Below, piece after piece: positions 1 to 10,416 of a DNA stretch of 23,601 nucleotides. The stretch comes from Ichthyophthirius multifiliis (taxonomy: Eukaryota; Ciliophora; Oligohymenophorea; Hymenostomatida): the NCBI RefSeq assembly GCF_000220395.1, contig NW_004087499.1, forward strand, positions 1 through 23,601, written 5' to 3'. Both the position numbers and the translations under genes were made by a program. Positions within the stretch are counted from its first letter, which is position 1, and every line of letters begins with the position of its first letter. The notes below the pieces were generated by a model, which saw only the letters and a program-made list of their open reading frames with translations, made no database searches and was not told where the DNA came from.

Positions 1-462
1 ATAATTTATCTTACTTTTACTATAATTATTATAAATTTTATGTAATTATTTATTTATTTTATGATTGTAATATGCCTTTATTATTAGAAAAGATATAATT
101 ATTATTCTTATTATTTAAATATTTATTATAAATTTAAGCTTATAATACTTTGTATTTTTATTTAAGTAAATTACAGTTTCCTATAGTATTTTAATAAGAA
201 GATGATTACGTAGATGTAGATGTTTATATTTATTATGTTTATAAATGTAAGGATAAAGGCTTTTTAATTTATAATTATTAATTATTTTATTAAAATGAAC
301 TATTATTTAAATTATAATTAATACAATTGCTTAAATTTTTATTATTAAAAATCTATTTATAATTTTAATGAGTATTTTAGTTATTAGTATTACTTATATT
401 TTTTTGAATTCATTAAATATTTAAAAAACTATTGTTATTAAAAATATTATTATTTATGATTA

Positions 463-509
<47 letters not shown>

Positions 510-521
510 TTATTATTATTT
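463..521. repeat. (TTA)n microsatellite
   Basis: Nearly uninterrupted TTA/ATT trinucleotide repeats with one break of five T near 499. On the minus strand TAA would read as glutamine in this code, but no surrounding coding frame supports a polyglutamine protein. Confidence 0.85.
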
Positions 522-1502
522 ATGTCTAAATTTTCTCTTTCTTAAATTATATTTTAATTATCTTCTGTTTATACTTTCATTTTTATATAAGTAATACTTT
601 TATTTTTATTCTCTATTTTTTTTTCAATTTATTAATTTTTTTTTAATTTATATTAAAATCACTTTAAGTTTTAAATCTAAAAAATTTTAAAAGTTTTTAA
701 CTTATAAATATTTTTTATCTTATATTTTAATTATCATATTTTGGATTTTTATTTTATATTATGTTATTTGTTATTTTTTTATATTTATATTTAAAAAACT
801 ATATTCAATTACTAAATAAATACAAAGTTTTAATAATAAAATTAATAAATTTTATTTAATATAAATATTGTTTATATTATATATCTAAATAGATTATTTT
901 AATATAATTTTTTATTTTTTTTTATAAAAAAATATATCTTTATTGTTTTTTATTATTATTTTAAATACATTTGCATATATTTAATGAAATTTATAATCTA
1001 AATTAAAAATTAAAAATTAAAAATAAACATAAACAATGGATTGTATATTATTATTGGCTATCTAAATATTAATTAAATAATTTTATTATTATTAAATTAA
1101 AAAAAAAAATAACAATAAATATTTAATACAATTTGAAATAAAATACATAATATTATATATATATAAAAAATTTATAGCTATAAATTCATGTGCATCATTA
1201 TAATTATTAAAATAAAAAAATAATTTCTGTTTATAATAAATTATATATAAAAATATAAAATTTATCAAAAATTCTATATATTATGAATAGATAAAAAATA
1301 AAGTTAATGTAAATATTTTTTTCATTTTTAATTGGAATATATAAAATATAAATTAATTATATATTATTATAAAAATAAATATAAAAATATTATAAAATAA
1401 ATAAAAAAGATTAATTATTAATTAATATATATTTAATTCTAAATAAAAAATTTTTATAATTAGAAAAATAATTTTTTTATTAATAAATAATTAAAAATAA
1501 TA

Positions 1503-1551
1503 TAATATATATATATATACATATATATAGATATATATATAAACATATAGA

Positions 1552-1589
<38 letters not shown>

Positions 1590-1600
1590 ATTATATATAT
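1503..1600. repeat. AT dinucleotide microsatellite
   Basis: Alternating TA tracts with a perfect core around 1556-1586, in non-coding DNA downstream of the minus-strand gene at 1760-5844. Similar TA tracts occur in several introns and spacers (for example 15363-15430, 15783-15840, 16698-16731, 18437-18490). Confidence 0.85.
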
Positions 1601-1759
1601 ATTTATTTCTTTATTCATTATCTTAATTTTATCATTTAAACAATTATATATCTATAAAATAAAAAAATATTATTTTATTATATTATTAAATTAATATTAA
1701 AGAATTATATAAGAATAATTTTTATTTAAATATTAAAAAATATTTATAATTTTTTTTTT

Positions 1760-4700
1760 TCAAAAATTACCTAAAAATTCATTTATATTACTTAATTTTT
1801 CTTTAAAGTTTAAATTTTCTTAGCTTTTTTATATAACTAAAGCAATAATATTATCTACTATACTTAAAGCATCCCCACTAGTAAGTATTTTGTCAAATTA
1901 ATATTAATTTTGCCATTAAAGAATTACATTATTCCACAATTAAGTCATCATAGCTTTATCATTATCAAATAAGTATCCCTCTAGTGTAAAAACTTATTAG
2001 TCATTTCCAACTCTTTGAAGTGTCGGGAAACTTTTTACAATAAAAGTAACATTTACATCTCCTACTTTTACAATATTCTTACATATTTAAATGAATTTTG
2101 CTTCTTCTATATAAGCAAATTTTTTTTATTTTAATTAAAAAATTCAAACATTTTGGTAAATTTAATGTTTCTTTCTGAAAAAGCATTAAATGTTTATTAC
2201 AAATTTTCCAATATAAATAGGTTTTTTTCATACGTTTCCTTTTTTTAAAGGCAAATTTCCTCACAGGATAAGTTTTATTCTTCATAAAATGAAAAATCAC
2301 ACTAAAATTCACTTTTTAGACAGTTTTCAAAGTCTTCCACTAATTAAGTTTTTGTGCATTTCTATTCTATTTACTCGGAACAAAAGTAATCGAATTTTTC
2401 ACATTTTTCAATTTTTTCTACACATATAGTTTCGTATTCTTAGCAATTTATTGGGTCTTTGAATTTTTTACATTAGACAGCTTATTGGGTACATATATAA
2501 GTTTTTTAAGTACATATAAGTTCCTCTTTTAGGCAAATATTTTCTTTTTATACACAAATTTCTTTTTAGGAAAATTAAGAACATTTTTAAAGGAGAATCG
2601 AGTCTTATTGACATGAAAATTGGGATTTTTTACACACATTTTTATCACAAAGCTAGGCTTGTTGGAATTCTGTGAGTTTTTTTTATTAAAGTATTTTATT
2701 TTAGAAGTTTTGGAAGATTTTTTGGGTATTTTTTAACCATTATATAGCTTTTTATTGGAAAAAAAAGTTCAGGCTTTGTATATGATTGGGAAAAAAAAAA
2801 CCATTGAGAATGAATTCGGAAGACTGTATTTCTTCTTAAAAAGGCGAGTTGAGTCTTAGTTTAATTTTATGGGAAGAAAAAAGGAAAATTTGTTCAGTTT
2901 CGATTAGAAAGCCGTATTTTTTAGTCGCAGAAATTTCTATTTCGACTGGGTTTCCGAAAAAAAGAACTTCTGGTTTAAATTTTAATTAGTTTAAGTCATT
3001 TATATTACTATTATTTTTATCTAAATGGACCAAAATGTAGTTTTTTGAGTTTTCTTTAGATAATAAAATAATGTTTTTTGCTGCTAAATATAATTCTTGG
3101 TATTTAAAAAGAGCATAAAGTTCTTTTTTTTCGTTTATATGGGTCACACAACTACTTTTAATGCCTAAAATGAAACAATGTTAGCTCTATATAGTGATTT
3201 AGTCAAGGAAAAGATTATTTTCGGTATCTTTTTTTTAGGCTAGAAAAATTTTAGAATAATCCATATAGGCGGTCAATATTGAACTTGATATATCTGTAGA
3301 GATTTCTAAAGGGGAAAAATTGGTAAAAATGTGTATTATTTGGGAAAAGGAGACTTTTTTTATATATGATGATAGTGCATTTTCTTGTATATTTTTTTCG
3401 GAAAAAAAATCGAGTTTTAATAATGAAGGACCGTAAAAGCATGAATTTTTTTAAAATATAGAATATTCTTGGTCTATTTTTTGCAAAAAACATTGGTCCA
3501 TTTAACCAAAAATGGCCAAAGAAGAGAAACGAAAAGATCTTATTTCATAATTGAGTATTTTTGCTTTTATTTTAAGCTGATTTAGTTAAATGAAGTCTTT
3601 TTAGAAAATTCCTTTTAGGCTCTTTTGGCTTTCGCTGGTCAGTTTTCCGTCAGGATCGTTTTTATCGTAGTATATTAGAACGTTAAAGGGATAGTTTTAG
3701 TTGTTTAAAGGAAGATTGAGGAGGCCACGGATGTAAAATATGTCTTTTTTGATTTATGTTTGTGAGTTTTATAAGATATTTTATGAAGGTTCGAAATATA
3801 TGCATAGTTTGGGATTTTTAATGGATATTTTTTAAGATAATTTTATTTCTGTATTTTCAGGATATTCATGTACTAATTTAGTTCCTTTTTCAGGATCATA
3901 AGTACCTTAGAGTATTATTTTTTCCGTACTAGGAAGATTTTATTATAAATAGAGACACATATAGTCGTTATTTTAGCATGAATTTAAGGAAGAGATGTAT
4001 TTTATTTAAAGTCCTTGGGCATATATATGCTATTATTAGTCATTAAAAAGATCTTTATTTGAATATGAGATGTGTATTTATTAGGGAGAGGTAATAAATT
4101 TATTAAAGGAAGGGAAAAAAGTCTATAAGTTTTCATTTTTAAGGAAAATATAGATGAAAAAGGAGTTTTTTTGAAAAATAATTTTACTTTCGAAAAAACC
4201 TATGTTTTACCAGGAGAAAGTGGTTATTTTAGCGTTTGTGAGAAATACTGGAGATGCTTAATTTTCGAGTTGGATTTCTATATTTATTTCATTTAAAAAA
4301 AGGATATTTGGGTTTAAGAAGTTTTAGGTTTTTTAATTAAAAGTTACTATGTTTTGACTTTCGGTTATTTTTTGGAAAAAATCATTTATTAAGGTTTATA
4401 GGGAAAGCTCTTTTTGGGCCATTCTGATGTAGTAAATTTCCTAGTTTTTAGTTTTTTTTATATGAAGATGTATATATTCAGCGAAATCTTGTATTTTACA
4501 TAAAAGATTATTCGAGTCAAGGAAAAAAGTGTTCCTTTTGAGATTTTTATTTAATATAATCCAGCCTGAGCATTGATTTAACATAATGTCTTTACTAATT
4601 GAAAAAGATGGGATTTTATCAAAGGAAAACATAAGCTAGTAATTTAAAGTCTGTTTATTTAAAATTAAAATGAGCTTATTTATTTGGAGGTTTTCAATTA

Positions 4701-5844
4701 ATTTTATACCTTTTTTTAATTATATATCTTATGTTATTTCATTAAGGTTTTCTATAGAAATCATTTTAAAGGCTTGTTTTTGGAAAGAAAGTATATTTTT
4801 TTCATTTTCACTTTCATTTTCTAATATAAGGTTTATTTCGGGATTTTCTAGTGAATTTTTGTCCGTGTAGAAATGTATGTTTGTTGAATATGAATTTATT
4901 TAAATTTAACCGAAATAAAAAGTGGTTAGGTTTTCCTGTAAAAAAGCTATATTGAAAATTTAGAGGAGAGTATTACTGTCTAGTTAAGTGGATATCTTTT
5001 AACCCGAAATTATTATTTGGAAATTTTTGTATGTAATTTATTGGAAATTATTTTGGAAGGAAACTTAGAGGAAAAAATAGTCGATTTATTGCCTTTTTTC
5101 AAGCTAAAATAAGTCGCTTTTCATATACTTATTTAATGGATTTCCGGAAAAAGACTTCAGAATTTCCTCTATTTCGACTTTTTCAAAGATTTCGGAACTC
5201 CCGAAGCATATTTTGCCTTCAGGGGAAAAACCGGCGAGTAAATTTATGTCTGTCTTACCAAATAGTGATGTTATTTTTCTATATATTCGCTCGAATTCAA
5301 TTCCTTGGTTGTTTATATAGCCTACATTATAATAGGATTCTTGAGAAAGGAAATATACTTGCTGAACTTGGCATATTTCGCATATTTATTACATTGTTTT
5401 TTGCTGTTTTTTATTTTCTTCGGAACATACTCCATATATATTGCCGTTTAGATAATTTTTGTTGTTGTTTTATGAATTCTAGTCTTGTTGTATTAATATT
5501 TTTTATTGTTAAATATGCTCAATTGTGTTTCCGTTTGGAGTCTAGAAGTCTTAATAGGTTTTATGCTAGTATTTATTAAATAGATTCTATGTTAATTCTT
5601 GAGTTAAAATTTTGAATTAAGAGTCTTTTTCATCATCAGTTTTATAACCGGATTGTTATTTTACAAATTCAAGGGGAGATAGGGATTATTTTTCAGTTTC
5701 TTAGGTGTGCTAAGCTGTTTATTCGAATATTATAGGTATTTCGGTTATTATTTATGGCTGGGTTTATCGTAATTTTAATTAATTAGAATTTTATATTAGT
5801 ATAATGATATATATTAGATATTATATGGATAATTTTATATTCAT
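1760..5844 (-). CDS. Large secreted cysteine-repeat protein, unrecognised family (about 1,300-1,360 aa, no intron)
   Basis: Reading TAA/TAG as Gln, the minus frame from ATG 5844 has no TGA until a double TGA at 1945-1950, giving 1,298 codons without an intron. The start gives a signal-peptide-like N-terminus (MNIKLSIQ followed by the hydrophobic stretch LIYIIILI), so secretion or surface display is inferred. I recognise no catalytic domain. The central 900 residues are rich in F, I, N, Q and S and look beta-rich. Residues about 1055-1210 carry 18 cysteines, many spaced exactly C-x6-C. The rest is probably helical. Coding-looking sequence continues past the double TGA in the -1 frame (DNDKAMMTQLW, then SGDALSIVDNIIALV) to TGA 1760-1762. 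The intended product is therefore either 1,298 aa or about 1,361 aa; the switch would lie around 1967-1995, near TTT-TTA. The gene is visibly richer in G/C than its surroundings. That the ORF is real is near certain; its function is unknown. Confidence 0.85.
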
Positions 5845-7555
5845 TTTTATTATTTATTTGTTTTTGTTATTTTTATTATTATATTTTTTTTATTATTTAT
5901 TTCCTTTTTTTTATTTAATTCCTTTTTTTTTTGAAAATTATTTAATTAAAAATACGTTTTTTTCTTTTAGTTTTTAATATTTAATTATTATTGATTGTAT
6001 TTTTTGTTTTTTTTCGTTTTTACCTTTTTATTTAACATTTTTGATTGATAATTAAAAATAATTATAAGAAATCTATAATTTCTTCAAAACTGAAAAAAAA
6101 AATATTATATATTATTTATAATAGAAAGATTAAAACATTATAAATAAACTTTACATATATATGTGCACATTTTTTAATAAAAACATATATTGGAAGTATT
6201 TAAAAATATTCATAAACTTTTATTTAAATATATTTATGTATTTAAGAAATAATTTTTTTTGTTAATATTAACTTTTTATTATTATAAAATAATTTTTTTT
6301 TAAAAAAAAATTTAAATTATTCAATTATTTTTGGAATAATTTAAAAAAAAATATTTTAAAAGCCATTTTTTTTATTAAACAAGAATTTTTTAAAATTAAT
6401 AATAACTAATAAATCAAAAAAAAGATTAAAAAAGTAATAATATATAAAAAAAAAGTTTAAAAACAAGAAATTGACCACTAAAAATTTATCAACTTATTAC
6501 AAAGGCTTTTTTAAAAAAATCACCATAAAAATATATACCAATATAATTACTTAGGTATTACATGCAATTGCATTTATATATAGTTTAATTCGATAAATAT
6601 CCAGCCGAAAAACTATTAAAAAATATTCCACTATTATAATGTAAGCAATTACTAGAAATAGCTATCTATTTAATTTATAATGAGTTAAAAAAAAAATCAG
6701 AATATTTAAAAAAATACTATCACTATTATATAAAACATATTATCTAGAAGAAGTAAATCAAAATTGACCATCTGGGCACAATATAATAAAATAAATAAAT
6801 AAAAATATATATAATAGTACAGTATGTTATATCCTTTATCTAAATAAATTTAACTAATTTTCAATGAGACTTTTTTAAAGGGTTTATTGAGGAAAAAGAG
6901 GGGGAATTTTTTTATAAAGATAGAAAATAATATTAAATATATTGGATTAATAATGAAATGCATTAATATAGTATAATTATTAATGGTGTAAAAATTTCTT
7001 ATATTGAGACTTCCTTTCTTTTAGTTATTTACATATTTACATGCTTTATCTTTTTAAATTAATAAAACTAAAAAAATAATCCAAATTTATAAAATTTTTA
7101 AAGAATTACTAAAAAGTTATATATATTAACACTATTATAATAAGTTTGATAAAAATAATTAACAATATTAATTAAAATATGTATTTAATTTTCTATGGTG
7201 TAAATAAATGAAAATAAAATATTCAATATAATATATCTATAATGAAAATTACAAAAAAATAATTAATATTTTAAATTTTTTAAGAAAAAAAAAAAAAAAT
7301 TATATATATTTAAATATAATAAATTAAATAATCTACAAAAAAACATTAGATTTCATATTTTTAATTTTAAAAATTTTACTATATGAAAGCTTTGGTAATA
7401 TATATATATATATATATTTATTAAATCTAATTTATTTATTATAAATAATTATTTTTATATATTTATATATATTCACATTTTTTTAATATAATAATTTTAT
7501 TAAGTTAATCAAAATACAAATAAATTTATATTTAAAAAAAATAAATCCTAATAAC
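5845..7555. other. Intergenic region between divergent genes, with one weak coding patch
   Basis: This spacer separates the minus-strand secreted-protein gene from the plus-strand PH gene. Most of it is A/T homopolymer-rich and featureless, and the parts adjoining 5844 and 7556 should contain both promoters, although I recognise no defined motif. The exception is about 6460-7150, where C/G-containing codons reappear and short coding-like frames are found (see the separate entry). Confidence 0.5.
6562..7149 (+). pseudogene. Possible decayed or fast-evolving gene; faint resemblance to LSMT-type SET proteins
   Basis: Two plus-strand frames look coding although no complete gene can be built. From ATG 6562 the frame reads FDKYPAEKLLKNIPLL and then LLEIAIYLIYNELKKKS. 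From about 6824 another reads YPLSKQIQLIFNETFLKG, and continues in the -1 frame as FIEEKEGEFFYKDRKQ and IIINGVKISYIETSFLL to TGA 7147-7149. The mixture of E, G, P, D and W residues is unlike chance AT-rich translation. The order (helix with IYNELKKKS, then an L-x-K-G-x-I-E-E-K helix) faintly recalls the C-terminal part of SET/Rubisco-LSMT methyltransferases, but no catalytic SET motif is visible. The frame change at 6872-6877 again sits on TTT-TTA. Joining the two halves needs an intron or indel I could not place. It could be a pseudogene, a badly sequenced gene, or chance. Confidence 0.3.
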
Positions 7556-8070
7556 ATGGCATTAACATAAGAAGAAATGTACGAAGATTTAAAATGTATT
7601 TTTAAAGAGGGTTGGTTAAAAAAATAATCCAAATTTTTTAAATTTTGGAGGAGGTGATAATATTTTTTGTTTTATATAAAATAGATAAATATATATTTAA
7701 TTTTTTTAAAAGACGGTGGTTTGTATTAACTTAAACTAAATTATATACGTTTAAAAATTGCCGAAAATATAAAAATCCAACTGAATAAATTAGTTTAATA
7801 AATATTGAAAGTATAAGTTCTGCAAAAGATGAAACAAATAAACTTTATTCTATTGTATTATTAATTTAACTTTTTTTTTAAAAAAATATTTTTATTTTTT
7901 ATTTTTTTGTAGAAAATTAAAATTAATGGTGGAATAGAATATTATATAGAAGCAGAAACAAATAAAGAATAAGAATTATGGGTTTAATTGATTGGTATTT
8001 AATTATTATTATATTATTATTATTTAAATTATATTAAGGTAACTAAATCATTGCATAATAAAAAAAATGA
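7556..8070 (+). CDS. Minimal PH-domain protein (117 aa, 4 exons)
   Basis: A pleckstrin-homology domain forms almost the entire protein. The first strand is EGWLKKQSKFFKFW, the second is RRRWFVL, strands three and four follow (LYTFKN, ISLINIESI), and the closing helix is EQELWVQLIG with the family's invariant Trp. PH domains bind phosphoinositides or proteins at membranes; the basic KKQ-K-K-RRR loop between the first two strands fits lipid binding (inference). Introns are 7654-7712, 7855-7912 and 7995-8038 (59, 58 and 44 bp). The first splits an Arg codon inside RRRWF, and without it the frame hits TGA at once. Exons 7556-7653, 7713-7854, 7913-7994 and 8039-8070 sum to 354 nt, ending at TGA 8068-8070. 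The last short exon gives NQIIAQQKK. No other domain is present, so it may act as a small membrane adaptor. The fold is assigned with high confidence; the role is unknown. Confidence 0.88.
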
Positions 8071-8747
8071 ATTTTGTATATATTATTAAGAAAAATATGC
8101 ATATATGTTAAAAATGTTTAAAAATTTGTATAATTTTTAATAAAATCTTAATTAAAAACATAATATCGAGTTAAAATATTTATATATCAATAGATTTTTT
8201 TTTAAATAATTTTTATTAAATTTCAAACTTTTAAAATTTGCGATTTTTTGAAATTTTTTACTTTTTTTTCAAAATGAAAAAACCTTAAATATATTTTTTT
8301 AAAAAAATAATGTTATACTAATATATTTTAAAATATGTTTTTGCCATAAATATGTATGATTTATTAATAGTTTAATTATAGTATTTTTGCTTATATTATA
8401 TTCATTAATTTTTTATTTTATTGGATATTAAAATAGATTAAATTTTTAGCTAATTAAATTTTTTATATTTTATCTTATATAAATAAAAATTGTAATTATA
8501 AATGCATTTAATATAAAATATTATATTAAATAATGTTAGTAATTTATATCTGATATGTAAAAAACATATATATTTCCTATAAAATAATTATAAAGTATCT
8601 TATATAATTATATTAATTTAAAAATATAAATGAATTATTATTAATAAAAATTAAAAAAAATCGCCTAACAATTATAATAAAATATTATAAAAATCAATTA
8701 AAAAAATAACAATACACAAAATATAGTTAAAAACACAAAACTAATAT
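8071..8747. other. Intergenic spacer, nothing recognised
   Basis: AT-rich DNA between the co-directional PH and MORN genes. It contains only A/T runs. It must include the PH gene's 3' end signals and the MORN promoter, but no distinct element is visible. Confidence 0.6.
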
Positions 8748-9966
8748 ATGGGAATATGCAATTCATATTTTTAAGAAAATCAAGAAATAAATCCATATAA
8801 TATTCCAATGGAAACTCAACCAATATTATTAGAAACCAATAATTTATCCTATTAAAAATTAATCAAAATATAAGCCTATATACGTGGTCATTAATAAAGA
8901 AAATACATTGAAGAAGTAAAAAAAAAAGAACAATTAGACGCACCTCATACTCAAATAGCAATTGTATATAATGGAGTAATTAAAAGTAATAAATATTAAG
9001 TATAAAAAATTCTATAAGAAATCCCAAAATTTAATTGGCCATAAAGACCTGAATTTAAGGAATTAACAAAACTAGGTCCCTATAAAATTTTAAAAACAGG
9101 TTCTATATATAAAGGTTAGTGGAAAAATGGGAAAAGAAACGGTAGAGGTATTTAATGTTGGCCAGATGGATCTATTTATTAAGGAGATTGGGAAAATGAC
9201 ATGGCTAATGGAAACGGAAGATTAATTCATTCTGATGGGGATTATTATTAAGGTTAATGGCTTAATGATAGGGCTAGTGGAAAAGGTTTTTTGTTTATTC
9301 TGTATTTATAGGTTTTTATATATTTTTAAAAGGCGTTTTTATTCACATTGATGGATAAAAATATGAAGGAGATTGGAATAACGATGAATAACATGGTTAT
9401 GGAATTGAAACTTAAGACCTTTTTGTATATGAGGGTTATTTTTAAAATGGATTAAAACATGGGTAGGGTTAATTGTACTGGAAAGAAGATGGAAGTATTT
9501 ATAAAGGCGAATTTTTTAACGGTTTAATTTAGGGATAAGGGAAAAAAAATTATAAAGAAGGAAAACAATATTAAGGATAATGGAAAAATTGTAAAATGCA
9601 TGGATATGGAGAAATAATTTATGCAAATGGAAAGTCTTATAAAGGTAACATATATATATATATTATACTTTTTTTATGTAATTTTTTTTTTTTTTTTCTA
9701 AAAAACTCAAAAATGGTATATAAGTATTTTTTATTTTTATTGAATTTTTAAAAAACTTATAAAAAAATAATAATTTATATAAATTAGGATATTTTGAAAA
9801 TGATTAAAAAAGTGGATATGGAGAAATGATTTATCCTGATAAAAAGATATATAAAGGTTATTGGAAAAATAATAAATATGATGGTGAAGGGTAAGTTATT
9901 TTGCCAGATGGAAGAATAGGGAAAGCTATATGGTAAAATGGTTAAATAATTAAAAGTTTAGATTGA
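8748..9966 (+). CDS. MORN-repeat protein with N-terminal acylation signal and IQ motif (342 aa)
   Basis: The protein starts MGICNSY, a classic N-myristoylation plus palmitoylation signal (Gly2, Cys4), which suggests membrane anchoring. Residues about 41-53 form an IQ motif (IQAYIRGHQQRKY), a calmodulin/centrin-binding site. From about residue 120 to the end come eight or nine MORN repeats of the type YKGQWKNGKRNGRG and YEGDWNNDEQHGYG. MORN arrays bind membranes or organise cytoskeletal scaffolds; no kinase or other catalytic domain is attached. Introns are 9286-9332 (47 bp) and 9645-9787 (143 bp). Both interrupt a Gly codon inside a repeat. Exons 8748-9285, 9333-9644 and 9788-9966 sum to 1,029 nt in frame to TGA 9964-9966. 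Such Ca2+-responsive MORN proteins are common in ciliates and are typically cortical or ciliary. The exact partner is unknown. Confidence 0.92.
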
Positions 9967-10416
9967 TAATTTTTATACAATTTATTGAAAAAACATTTAT
10001 TATTTTGTTTATACTAATTTATTTTGTATATATAAATACTTTAAATCTTTATTATTATTATTGAAATTAAATAATATAATAATATTTATTTAAATATATA
10101 TTTAAATAATATCTATATAATATATAGACTCTTTATATTTAAATGGAGTATTATAATTAATAAATATTTAATTAATATATGAATTAGACAAAAAATAAAA
10201 AATCTTATTATTTATTATTAAAAATATTAGTATATTATTACATAAGTATATATTTTTTACTAATTAATATCTTAAATTAAGTAAAATAATTTATTTTTTA
10301 GTTTTTATTTAAAAAAAAAACAAAAACAAAAATTATATTAAAAACTAATATTATATATATATATAAATATAATATAATTGAATTTAATTAATATTTTTTT
10401 TGTTTAAAGTAAAAAA
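9967..10416. other. Intergenic spacer, nothing recognised
   Basis: About 450 bp of AT-rich DNA between the MORN and ABCA genes, with TA and TTA tracts. The ABCA start is preceded by an A-run (AAAAAAATG), the usual context of the genes here. No other signal is seen. Confidence 0.55.

Larger units (their letters stand above)
1..1759. other. AT-rich region without a supported gene
   Basis: This stretch is almost pure A/T with TTA, TATA and homopolymer tracts. Because only TGA is a stop in this organism, long open frames arise by chance (for example a plus-strand one beginning at 1036), but they show lysine/isoleucine/tyrosine/asparagine-only composition and no recognisable domain. I see no telomeric repeat, tRNA or conserved RNA. 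The part nearest 1760 is the 3' flank of the minus-strand gene. An intron-like segment follows that gene's last codons: a GTAATTT donor just before the stop and a TTTTATAG acceptor further down. A short alternative C-terminal exon is therefore possible. Confidence 0.6.

Noticed and set aside
463-521. Polyglutamine tract on the minus strand (TAA repeats)
   Set aside because: There is no flanking coding sequence in any frame; it is best treated as a microsatellite.
1036-1600. Long plus-strand open frame under the ciliate code starting ATG GAT TGT
   Set aside because: It is open only because G is so rare that TGA seldom occurs. Its composition is K/I/N/Y/Q low complexity running into a TA microsatellite, with no domain or splice logic.
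4670-5579. Plus-strand open frames at 4670-4870 and 5136-5579
   Set aside because: They are antisense to the continuous 1,298-codon minus-strand gene and have no codon or domain support of their own.
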